Made by a program: the position numbers and the translations under genes. The notes below the pieces were generated by a model. It was given only the letters and a program-made list of their open reading frames with translations, was not told the DNA's origin and made no database searches. From Oscillospiraceae bacterium (lineage in GTDB: Bacteria > Bacillota > Clostridia > Oscillospirales > Oscillospiraceae), in NCBI GenBank assembly GCA_009782435.1, contig WRJA01000010.1:1-41776 (forward strand): a stretch of 41,776 nucleotides of DNA, given 5' to 3'. Shown in pieces: positions 25,598 through 33,083 of this stretch. Each line of letters opens with the position of its first letter. Within the stretch, counting starts at the first letter, position 1.

Positions 25598-26028
25598 CAG
25601 ATGAAGTGTGGACGCCGAAGATATTGGCGTTTTGCTGCAACTGGTGTACATATACCGGCGCCGATCTGGCGGGACTCAACCGCATGAAATATCCGGAAAA
25701 TGTGCGTGTGGTGCGTCTGCCCTGCTCAAGCCGGGTCAATCCGCAATTTGTCCTCCGGGCGTTTCAAAACGGCTGCGACGGCGTATTGGTCTGCGGCTGC
25801 CACCCGGGCGACTGCCACTATACTTCAGGCAACTACTATACGCGCAGGCGTTTTATGCTCATGAAGCGCCTGATGGAATTTGCCGGAATCGATCCCGACC
25901 GCTTTCAGATCCGTTGGATATCAGGTTCCGAGGCGACAAAATTCAAAGAAACCGTCACGGACGTCACAAAGCTGATCGAAAAGCTCGGCCCTGCCGGGAA
26001 AACAGGCGAAAGGAGGGGCATGGGATGA
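25588..26028 (+). CDS. flxD: MvhD/FlxD-like iron-sulfur protein
   Basis: A 146-residue protein with the MvhD signature: FCCNWCTYTGADLAG near residue 14, LPCSSRVNP near 46, and CGCHPGDCHYTSGN near 72. It carries a [2Fe-2S] cluster in related complexes and links HdrA to its electron donor. GTG 25588 was chosen because AGGGAGG lies 10 bases upstream; an ATG at 25594 is six bases further in the same frame. The gene overlaps hdrA by 10 bases and flxC by an ATGA. Confidence 0.9.
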   Translation: MQMTDEVWTPKILAFCCNWCTYTGADLAGLNRMKYPENVRVVRLPCSSRVNPQFVLRAFQNGCDGVLVCGCHPGDCHYTSGNYYTRRRFMLMKRLMEFAGIDPDRFQIRWISGSEATKFKETVTDVTKLIEKLGPAGKTGERRGMG

Positions 26029-26861
26029 CAGACATACAAGAGGCCTTGCGGAAAAGAGCAAGGGAACTGATACAGAGCGGCGAATTGATCTACCTTATCG
26101 GTTGGGAAGAGACCCGTACAGACAACAAGATGAGAACGGCGTTCATCGACAAAGCGGAAGACGCCGACAAGCTCGTGTGGAATAAATACTGCGTTACTTC
26201 CACGGCGAAATACTTACTGGACGACCGCTGGCCCAAGGGTAAGATCGGCGTATGCATACGCGGCTGCGACAGCAGAGCCGTGAACAGGATGCTGGCCGAT
26301 AAACAGATCAAGCGCGAAAACATCTACCTGATAGGCTTGCCGTGCGAGGGCAAAGAAAATCCCGTTTGCGAACGCTGCGCGCATAAAAATCCCGTCGTAT
26401 ATGACGAGATGATCGGAGAGACGGTTGCCGACAAGCAGGCGCCGGAGCGTTTTGCGGGAGTAGAGGAACTCGATAAAATGCCGCTTGAGAAACGGCGCGA
26501 GTATTGGGAAAAGCAGTTTGACAAATGCATACGCTGCTATGCGTGCCGCAATATCTGCCCTGCCTGCAACTGCCGGGAGTGCTTCGCGGATCAGTACCGG
26601 ACCGGTTGGCAGGGAAAACAGATGAACCGGGCTCAAAACATGAATTACGGGCTTACGCGGGCTTACCATGTGGGAGACCGTTGTATTGAGTGCGGGGAAT
26701 GTGAGCGCGTTTGTCCCATGAACCTTACCATAACAAGGCTGACCGGCAAGATGCTGAAAGACATTGGCGATCTTTACGGCGATTGTGAGTGCGGCCTGTC
26801 GGACGACCAAGTGTCGGCGCTCGGGGAATACACCTTAGCCGACGCGGACGAGTTCATGTGA
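26025..26861 (+). CDS. flxC: FlxC-like Fe-S protein with FrhB-like domain
   Basis: A 278-residue protein. The first half has the F420 hydrogenase/dehydrogenase beta-type segment GVCIRGCDSRAVNRMLADKQI followed by IGLPCEG and a CERCAHKNP loop. The second half has ferredoxin-like motifs CIRCYACRNICPACNCREC and CIECGECERVCP, suggesting two cubane clusters. In Desulfovibrio an FlxABCD-HdrABC complex oxidises NADH (recalled); this gene sits at the FlxC position. The ATG at 26025 overlaps the flxD stop. Confidence 0.82.
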   Translation: MTDIQEALRKRARELIQSGELIYLIGWEETRTDNKMRTAFIDKAEDADKLVWNKYCVTSTAKYLLDDRWPKGKIGVCIRGCDSRAVNRMLADKQIKRENIYLIGLPCEGKENPVCERCAHKNPVVYDEMIGETVADKQAPERFAGVEELDKMPLEKRREYWEKQFDKCIRCYACRNICPACNCRECFADQYRTGWQGKQMNRAQNMNYGLTRAYHVGDRCIECGECERVCPMNLTITRLTGKMLKDIGDLYGDCECGLSDDQVSALGEYTLADADEFM

Positions 26862-26873
26862 GGAGGCGCTGTT

Positions 26874-27854
26874 ATGCATTTGAATAAAAAAGATTTGGAA
26901 AAGGCTCTCTCCGCGCTCGCCGCCGAAATGGAAGTGTTCGTTCCGGGCACGGTTGACGATGTGAGGCGTTTTGTGCTGTGGGAGGGCGGCGCTCCCGATT
27001 TGGGCGGCGCCAATACGGAGCTTCCTCCCAAGGATATACTCTTCCCCGAAACAGAAAAAATGTATGCGTACCGGTTGGGAGAAAATCTGTCGTACAGCGA
27101 ACTCGGCGAGGCTCCCAAGCGCGTTGTATTCGGCATTCGCCCCTGCGACATGCAGAGCATCGCCCGGATGGATTCGGTGTTCATCAAAGAAGGCGAGGAG
27201 GATTCGTTCTATGCCTCCCGCCGGGCCAACTGCGTGACCGTTGCGCTCTCGTGCCCCGAATCGGGAGAAAACTGCTTTTGCGAGGCTATGGGAACAGACC
27301 CGAACGCCGCGCCCGGCGCCGATGTATTTCTTACAGACGCGGGCGACTCATATATGGTGACGGCAAACGGCGACAAAGGCAAAAGCGTTACGGAACTGTG
27401 GAAGGGCCTTTTAACGGACGGCAAGGAAGTCAAAGGTAACACGCATAATACGCTGAAACCCAATGTGCCGAAAGACATGCCGGAAAAACTCTTATCGATT
27501 TTTGAGCAGGATATCTGGAGTAAGGTCTCAAAACCCTGTCTCGGCTGCGGCACATGCACCTTTGTTTGCCCGACGTGCTACTGCTTTGACATCAATATCG
27601 ACTCGACGGGAAATGAGGGCGTTACTTTCAGATGCTGGGATTCATGTATGTTCACGGACTATAACCGCATTGCCGGCGGCATCAATGAGCGGCCGACAAA
27701 AAAAGAGCGCCTTCGCAACCGCTATATGCATAAGCTTTCCTATTATAATCAGCGGTACGGGGCGATGCTTTGCGTGGGTTGCGGGCGCTGTATAACAAAG
27801 TGTCCCGCTCATTTGGACATAGCTGAATTCATAAATAAAGCCGCGGAGGTGTAG
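26874..27854 (+). CDS. flxB: FlxB-like 4Fe-4S dicluster protein (AsrA/HyhB type)
   Basis: A 326-residue protein resembling the AsrA/sulfhydrogenase beta subunit. It has FGIRPCDMQSIARMD near residue 84, an ALSCPESGENCFC segment near 124, and two C-terminal cluster motifs CLGCGTCTFVCPTCYC and CVGCGRCITKCP. It transfers electrons between FlxA and the FlxC/FlxD proteins. GAGGAGG precedes the ATG, 12 bases after flxC, and the flxA ATG follows one base after the stop codon. Confidence 0.88.
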   Translation: MHLNKKDLEKALSALAAEMEVFVPGTVDDVRRFVLWEGGAPDLGGANTELPPKDILFPETEKMYAYRLGENLSYSELGEAPKRVVFGIRPCDMQSIARMDSVFIKEGEEDSFYASRRANCVTVALSCPESGENCFCEAMGTDPNAAPGADVFLTDAGDSYMVTANGDKGKSVTELWKGLLTDGKEVKGNTHNTLKPNVPKDMPEKLLSIFEQDIWSKVSKPCLGCGTCTFVCPTCYCFDINIDSTGNEGVTFRCWDSCMFTDYNRIAGGINERPTKKERLRNRYMHKLSYYNQRYGAMLCVGCGRCITKCPAHLDIAEFINKAAEV

Positions 27855-27855
27855 A

Positions 27856-28683
27856 ATGACGGACGAAAAGAAAAATCCTCTGTTGCCACAGGTATGCAAA
27901 GTTATCAAAATAACGGATGAGACGCCTGACGTCAAGACTTTCCGTATTCAGACGCCTGACGGGAAGCGTCCGTTTCTGCCGATGCCCGGGCAGTTGGGCA
28001 TGATCTCGATTCCCGACGTCGGCGAGGCCATGTTCTCTATCACCGCTCACGACGAAGACTGGATCGAGAGTTCGATAAAGAGAGTCGGTATGCTCACGGA
28101 GGCTCTGCACGACATGTCGGTCGGGGATCCCGTGGGTGTTCGCGGACCTTACGGAAACGGCTTCCCGGTAGACGCCTTGAAAGGGAAACGCATCCTTTTC
28201 ATTACCGGCGGCATTGCGCTCGCGCCGGTGCGCCCTCTGATCCGCTGGTGCCTGCAGCACAGGGAGGACTACGGGCATTTGGATATCCTCTACGGTTCGC
28301 GTTCAAAAGCCGACTTGGTCTTTAAAGATGATCTGTTCAAAAACTGGGTCGGTCTTCCGGACACGGGATTGTATCTGACCGTCGACCGCGGTTCGGACGA
28401 CTGGGACGGCAATGTGGGATTTGTTCCCGATTATCTTGAACAGTGCGGTTTTGCCCCGGAGGGGTGCAAGGTGATACTCTGCGGGCCTCCCATCATGATA
28501 AAGCTGACTCTCCCGCGCTTGACGAAGATGGGCTTTGCCAAGGACGATATCATCACCAGTTTGGAAGCCCGTATGAAATGCGGTATAGGAAAATGCGGGC
28601 GCTGCAATATAGGGAACAAGTTCATCTGCAAGGACGGCCCCGTGTTTACGCTTTCCGAGCTTGACGAGTTGCCGTCCGAATAA
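27856..28683 (+). CDS. flxA: FlxA-like FAD/NAD(P)-binding oxidoreductase (AsrB/DHODH electron-transfer type)
   Basis: A 275-residue NADH-handling subunit. An N-terminal FAD barrel (MPGQLGMISIPDVGEAMFSIT, then VGDPVGVRGPYGNGFP) is followed by the nucleotide fold ILFITGGIALAPVRPLI and VILCGPPIMI. The C-terminal cysteine set CGIGKCGRCNIGNKFIC binds a [2Fe-2S] cluster as in dihydroorotate dehydrogenase electron-transfer subunits. It is the entry point for NADH in the Hdr-Flx complex. GGAGGT lies before the ATG. It closes the main block of the operon. Confidence 0.9.
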   Translation: MTDEKKNPLLPQVCKVIKITDETPDVKTFRIQTPDGKRPFLPMPGQLGMISIPDVGEAMFSITAHDEDWIESSIKRVGMLTEALHDMSVGDPVGVRGPYGNGFPVDALKGKRILFITGGIALAPVRPLIRWCLQHREDYGHLDILYGSRSKADLVFKDDLFKNWVGLPDTGLYLTVDRGSDDWDGNVGFVPDYLEQCGFAPEGCKVILCGPPIMIKLTLPRLTKMGFAKDDIITSLEARMKCGIGKCGRCNIGNKFICKDGPVFTLSELDELPSE

Positions 28684-28765
28684 GCTCACCGCAAGAAAAA
28701 ACATATATTTTAATCGGTTAATATAAATGGCCGCCCGCGCGGCCTGCCGGGAAAGGATTTTATTT

Positions 28766-29008
28766 ATGAGAAAAATGTATTTTGCCATGATACCCAAAGG
28801 AAATTTCCTCGGGCAAGCGCTCACCGTTGCCGCCGTCGGCCTGGGCGGCTGGTATGCCTATAAGTATCTGACAGGCGAGAAAGAGCTTACGGAGTTCACG
28901 ACCAAGGTAAAAGACGTCTTTATCGACAAGGACGCTCAGGATGAGGAGGACTTGGTGACGCGTATCCGCAGAGCTACCAAAAAAGGCGTGGACAAACTGA
29001 TCAAGTGA
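28766..29008 (+). CDS. Small single-span membrane protein of unknown function
   Basis: An 80-residue protein with one membrane helix at about residues 10-30 (GNFLGQALTVAAVGLGGWYAYKYL) and a charged C-terminal tail with EFTTKVKDVFIDKDAQDEEDLVTRI. The ATG at 28766 has GAAAGGA 8 bases upstream; the frame extends further back but without a ribosome site. It lies 82 bp after flxA and before a strong terminator. Its place at the end of this operon suggests it may anchor one of the soluble complexes to the membrane. No family was recognised. Confidence 0.65.
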   Translation: MRKMYFAMIPKGNFLGQALTVAAVGLGGWYAYKYLTGEKELTEFTTKVKDVFIDKDAQDEEDLVTRIRRATKKGVDKLIK

Positions 29009-29056
29009 CCGCATCCCTTCGTTATTTGAAAACGCCGGCGGAAACAAAGCCGACGC

Positions 29057-29092
29057 ACCGAAAAAGCCCGTCTGTAACCGGGCTTTTTCGGT
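29057..29092 (+). terminator. Terminator after the Mo enzyme/Hdr-Flx operon
   Basis: Fourteen-base arms (29057-29070 and 29079-29092) with AAAAAGCCCG/CGGGCTTTTT at the core and an 8-base loop. The run of T inside the right arm and the following GTTTTT fit a Rho-independent terminator; it can also work on the other strand. Confidence 0.85.
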
Positions 29093-29128
29093 TTTTCCCG
29101 AAAACCGGAAAAGGAGGCTGAAATCAAT

Positions 29129-30001
29129 ATGGGCGTTTTATCCGTCATAGCGGGACCCTTGATCGGCGCTGTTATCGGATATATCACAAATTACATTGCC
29201 ATCAAGATGCTTTTTCGGCCTTTGGAGCCGGTTTACCTGTTCGGGAAGAGGCTCCCCTTCACTCCCGGCATCGTGCCGCGGAGGAAGGATGAATTGGCCG
29301 GAACGCTCGGAAAGATGATCGTGGCTAAACTCTTCAACGCCGATGATCTTGAATTGGTGTTCACATCGGATTATTTATCCGACGCCGTGGCCGAAAATGT
29401 TGTCAAATTTCTTCGCAGCGATATGCGGCCCGAGCTGCTATGCGAGAATTTGCCCGAAGGTACGATAGAGCGCGCCGAAACCGAGCTGTGCGTGCGCATA
29501 CAGACCGCCATATGCAAATACGGCCTGCCGCTGGTCTTTGCTCAAAAAGGCGGAGAAATGGTCACGTCGATAATGGGCGGGTCAACTTTCAGTAAAGCTG
29601 TTGCCGGGGGAACGGCTGACGCCATCACAAAGCCGCTTGCCAAAGAGATAGAGGAATTCATCATCAACGAAGGATTTGAGCTTATAATCGGATTGCTGGA
29701 CACGGAGCTGCGCCGTCTTGCGGACACGCCGGTGAGCGATCTGAGTAAAATGATTTCCGCGGATGACGAAGAACTGAAAGCCGCAGTGAAGAGCGGATAT
29801 TTGAAATTCATGTCAAAAAATGTGCGTCCCATAGTTGAGAGTATCGATGTGGGCGGCATGATAACCGAGAAAATAGTCCGGATGGAACCCGTTAAAGTCG
29901 AGGATATGGTACTGTCCGTCGTAAGCAGGGAATTGAAACTGATCGTTTTGCTCGGCGCCGTACTCGGCGCCGTGATAGGGACGCTGAATATCATACTCTG
30001 A
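29129..30001 (+). CDS. DUF445 family membrane protein
   Basis: A 290-residue protein with the DUF445 start: a glycine-rich membrane helix (GPLIGAVIGYITNYIAIKMLFRP) followed by RLPFTPGIVPRRKDELA, and a closing C-terminal membrane helix (LIVLLGAVLGAVIGTLNIIL). Function is not established; relatives such as YheB are membrane proteins of spore formers and other bacteria. It has an AGGAGG site and may be co-transcribed with hflKC, which start 57 bp downstream. Confidence 0.88.
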   Translation: MGVLSVIAGPLIGAVIGYITNYIAIKMLFRPLEPVYLFGKRLPFTPGIVPRRKDELAGTLGKMIVAKLFNADDLELVFTSDYLSDAVAENVVKFLRSDMRPELLCENLPEGTIERAETELCVRIQTAICKYGLPLVFAQKGGEMVTSIMGGSTFSKAVAGGTADAITKPLAKEIEEFIINEGFELIIGLLDTELRRLADTPVSDLSKMISADDEELKAAVKSGYLKFMSKNVRPIVESIDVGGMITEKIVRMEPVKVEDMVLSVVSRELKLIVLLGAVLGAVIGTLNIIL

Positions 30002-30058
30002 TAACCGGGGCGGCCTATACCGAAAAACAAAAAAAATTCAAGAGGGAGAAAAACATCC

Positions 30059-31084
30059 ATGGCCTATCAAAACCCGTTCCAAGCAAGGGGCAAGCCGTAT
30101 GACACGGACAAGATCAAGAGGTCGGGACGTCGTTTCGTTCCCGTTATTATTGCGGTCGTATTGCTTGTCATAGTGGCGTCGAACGGCGTCTACACTCTCA
30201 ACAACGGCGAAGAAGCCGTTATCACGCGCTTCGGAAAGCACATAGTCACCGTGATTAATCCCGGCTTGCAGTTTAAGATACCGTTCGCGGACACCGCGTA
30301 CATCGTCAATGTGGAGGAAGTTCGCCGGATGGAATTCGGTTTCCGGTCGAACAAAGACGGCACGTACACGGTCTATACGGAGGAATCCCTTATGCTGACG
30401 GGAGAGGAGAGCCGTGTCAACGGCTTGGTCAGCGCCGATTGGGTCATCCAATACCGCGTTTCAAACAGCTATGACTACCTCTTCAGAGTGCAAAGGCCGG
30501 AAGAAACTCTGCGCTCGGTCACGCAGGCGGCGTACAGACGCGTCGCCGCCGCCTATCCTCTCGACGCAATACTGACGGACGGCAAGGACGACATACAGCG
30601 CGACATACGCATTGAATTGCAGGGAATATGCAATTTATATCAAATGGGACTCACGATCACAGCGGTGCAGCTTCAGGAGGCTTCGCCGCCGAACGAGGTG
30701 CGCGACGCCTTTTTGGACGTAACGCGCGCCCTTGAGGATAAGACCGCAAAGACCAATGAGGCGGAAAGATACAGAAACGTTGAGCTTCCGCTCGCCGAGG
30801 GCAAAGCCGTGGCGACGGTCAATTCGGCGGAGGCCTATAAAGAGCAGCGCGTCAACGCGGCGATAGGTTCCGTTGCGCGGTATAAGGCTGTTGAGGAGGA
30901 ATACCGCAACTATCCGGACATCATGCGCACGCGGCTTTATCTTGAGATGATACGCGAGGTCATGCCTAAGATCGATAAGATATATTTTCTTGACTCATCG
31001 GACGGAAACCTCTTGGAGATACTCCATCTCGGAGAGCAGTCGCCGGGACGGCAAACGAGTACGGGAGGATACCCTGATGAATGA
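30059..31084 (+). CDS. hflK: HflK, prohibitin-type membrane protease modulator
   Basis: A 341-residue protein with an N-terminal membrane helix at about residues 23-40 and a stomatin/prohibitin domain. The latter includes NNGEEAVITRFGKH, then QLQEASPPNEVRDAFLDVTRALEDKTAKTNEAERYRN, typical of HflK. HflK and HflC form large rings around the membrane protease FtsH and limit its activity. It overlaps hflC by 8 bases. Confidence 0.92.
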   Translation: MAYQNPFQARGKPYDTDKIKRSGRRFVPVIIAVVLLVIVASNGVYTLNNGEEAVITRFGKHIVTVINPGLQFKIPFADTAYIVNVEEVRRMEFGFRSNKDGTYTVYTEESLMLTGEESRVNGLVSADWVIQYRVSNSYDYLFRVQRPEETLRSVTQAAYRRVAAAYPLDAILTDGKDDIQRDIRIELQGICNLYQMGLTITAVQLQEASPPNEVRDAFLDVTRALEDKTAKTNEAERYRNVELPLAEGKAVATVNSAEAYKEQRVNAAIGSVARYKAVEEEYRNYPDIMRTRLYLEMIREVMPKIDKIYFLDSSDGNLLEILHLGEQSPGRQTSTGGYPDE

Positions 31085-32066
31085 AACGGTTTATAACGCA
31101 AAAAGACCTTCCAAAAAACTCATCATCCTGCTCGCGGCGGCAGTCGTGATCGTTATCGTTGCCGCAAATTCCCTGTTTGTTTTGTCAGAGGGAGAATCGG
31201 CGCTGGTACAGCGCTTCGGGCGTATCGAGAGTGTCTGCATGCGCGAGGTCACCGACGATATAAGAAATCAGCTCAGAGACGACGACCCCGGGCTGCGCGT
31301 TCGCGAAGGCACGGGCATCAAGCTCAAGATTCCCTTTATCGAAAACGTGATAAAATACCCCTCTAAGCTGATACACTACGAATCCCCGCCGACCGAAGTG
31401 CTTACGCTTGACAAACACAGGCTGTATTTTGACAACAGCGCCCAATGGAGGATAGAAAACCCTCTGCGGTTTTACACGTCGTTCAACAATATAGAAGCCG
31501 CTAAAACGCGCATAGACGACAGACTTTTTTCGGCGATGCGCGTGAGCGTGGGCAGATTGGATTCCTATGTGCTTATCAGTGACCGCGAGCTCTCGAACGC
31601 CATGCTGGCGGAAATGGCGAAAACAGTCAGCAGCGAACTGATCGAAAGCGGAATCAGCATCGTAGACATACGCATAAAACGCACCGATCTGCCGGTCGAA
31701 ACCTACGCGAGCATATACAATCGAATGAACACCGAGCGTCAGAGGATAGCCGCGCAGTACCGCTCGGAAGGCGAACAGGAACTCTTGCAAATACGCTCCG
31801 AAACAGACAGGGAGGTCATCTCCATCACCTCTGCGGCAATGAGAGAAGCGGAGGAGATACGCGGTCTGGGCGACAGTGAGGCGGCGCGCATATACAACGA
31901 CGCCTACAGCCGCGACCCGGAATTCTTTGAGTTTTATAATCTGCTCGATACTTACCGCCTTACTGTCGGGAAAAGCTCGACTCTGATGGTCCCGACAGAC
32001 AGCCCCTTCGCCAAATATCTGCTCGGCGTCGCGCCGCAAACGAATCCGATCGATTTTCCGAACTGA
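31077..32066 (+). CDS. hflC: HflC, prohibitin-type membrane protease modulator
   Basis: A 329-residue partner of HflK with one N-terminal membrane helix (about residues 16-33) followed by LSEGESALVQRFGRIE and the prohibitin domain. The block IKRTDLPVETYASIYNRMNTERQRIAAQYRSEGEQE is diagnostic for HflC. The ATG at 31077 overlaps the end of hflK and was chosen over an earlier in-frame ATG at 30990 because AGGA lies 6 bases upstream of it. A terminator follows the stop. Confidence 0.94.
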   Translation: MNETVYNAKRPSKKLIILLAAAVVIVIVAANSLFVLSEGESALVQRFGRIESVCMREVTDDIRNQLRDDDPGLRVREGTGIKLKIPFIENVIKYPSKLIHYESPPTEVLTLDKHRLYFDNSAQWRIENPLRFYTSFNNIEAAKTRIDDRLFSAMRVSVGRLDSYVLISDRELSNAMLAEMAKTVSSELIESGISIVDIRIKRTDLPVETYASIYNRMNTERQRIAAQYRSEGEQELLQIRSETDREVISITSAAMREAEEIRGLGDSEAARIYNDAYSRDPEFFEFYNLLDTYRLTVGKSSTLMVPTDSPFAKYLLGVAPQTNPIDFPN

Positions 32067-32080
32067 TTTCCGGCACAAAA

Positions 32081-32110
32081 ACGGGCGGCCGTCCTCGGCC
32101 GCCCGTTTTA
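32081..32110 (+). terminator. Terminator after hflC
   Basis: Eleven-base GC-rich arms (32081-32091 and 32096-32106) with a 4-base loop, followed by a T-rich GTTTTATTTTAT run on the plus side. Confidence 0.9.
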
Positions 32111-32199
32111 TTTTATCCGGCATCACTGTATAGGATTTTTTATTCTGTTTCACCGTAAGGCGCTCTGTTGCTTCGGTGACCGGGACTGATACCGAGTTT

Positions 32200-33045
32200 C
32201 TAAAGCAGGGCTTCCGCGTGGCGCGTCGCGTGACAGCTCATGTTGACGACGCAGGGCAGGCCCGCGATGTGGGTGGGATAAACCTCGATATTGACGGCCA
32301 AAGCGGTGATTCGGCCGCCGTAGCCCATGGGACCTATTCCGAGCCTGTTTATTCGTTTAAGGGCAAGGCGCTCCAATCCGGCGTAAAACGCGTCCGGATT
32401 TTGTTTGTCCGCCGGGCGGATGAGCGCTCTTTTTGCGATGATCGCCGCTTGTTCGACCGTCCCGCCGAGGCCCACGCCGAGTATTACGGGAGGGCAGGGG
32501 GCGGAGCCCGCTTCGGAAACGGTTTCAACAAGAAAGTCCGCGATTTCATCCGTCCCGGACGACGGCAGGAACATTTTTAAAGCGCTTTTATTTTCGCTGC
32601 CGAAACCCTTCGGCGCGACGGTAAGATGTAAACTGTCGCCCTCAACGATGCGAACGTGTAAAACGGCGGGGGTGTTGTCGCCCGTGTTCACTCTGTGCAA
32701 AGGGTCTTTTACCACGGACTTGCGGAGCGCTCCGCGCTCGTATCCTCGGCGAACGCCTTCGTCTATCGCGGCCCGGAAATCTCCGTTTGTTATGTGAAGG
32801 TCCTGCCCGACGTCGGCAAAGACCACAGCCATTCCGGTGTCTTGGCATAAAGGCAGACCGTTAAGCCCCGCGCAGATGAAATTTTCAGTCAAATCGGACA
32901 GCGCCGCGCGTCCGGCGGGGGATTCTTCCGCCTCCGCCGCGCACTCAATGAGCATCGCGATTTGCGGAGGCAGCATCGTGTTTGCTTTTATGCACAGCCG
33001 TTCAACGGCCTGCGATATGACGTCGCAGTTGAGTTCTCTCATCAT
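32200..33045 (-). CDS. Class I fumarate hydratase/tartrate dehydratase alpha subunit
   Basis: A 281-residue alpha chain of a two-part [4Fe-4S] hydro-lyase. The three cluster cysteines are present: C67 in LPLCQDTG, C184 in SAPCPP, and C271 in VNMSCHATRH. The GFGSENKS and GIGPMGYGG segments are typical. The enzyme needs a beta subunit, and none lies on either side: the next gene downstream is hflC on the other strand and the one upstream is a solute-binding protein. The partner must be encoded elsewhere or the enzyme works differently. Confidence 0.92.
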   Translation of the reverse strand: MMRELNCDVISQAVERLCIKANTMLPPQIAMLIECAAEAEESPAGRAALSDLTENFICAGLNGLPLCQDTGMAVVFADVGQDLHITNGDFRAAIDEGVRRGYERGALRKSVVKDPLHRVNTGDNTPAVLHVRIVEGDSLHLTVAPKGFGSENKSALKMFLPSSGTDEIADFLVETVSEAGSAPCPPVILGVGLGGTVEQAAIIAKRALIRPADKQNPDAFYAGLERLALKRINRLGIGPMGYGGRITALAVNIEVYPTHIAGLPCVVNMSCHATRHAEALL

Positions 33046-33083
33046 TTAACACCAAAGCGGTCCTGTATTTTCATGATCGCCGT

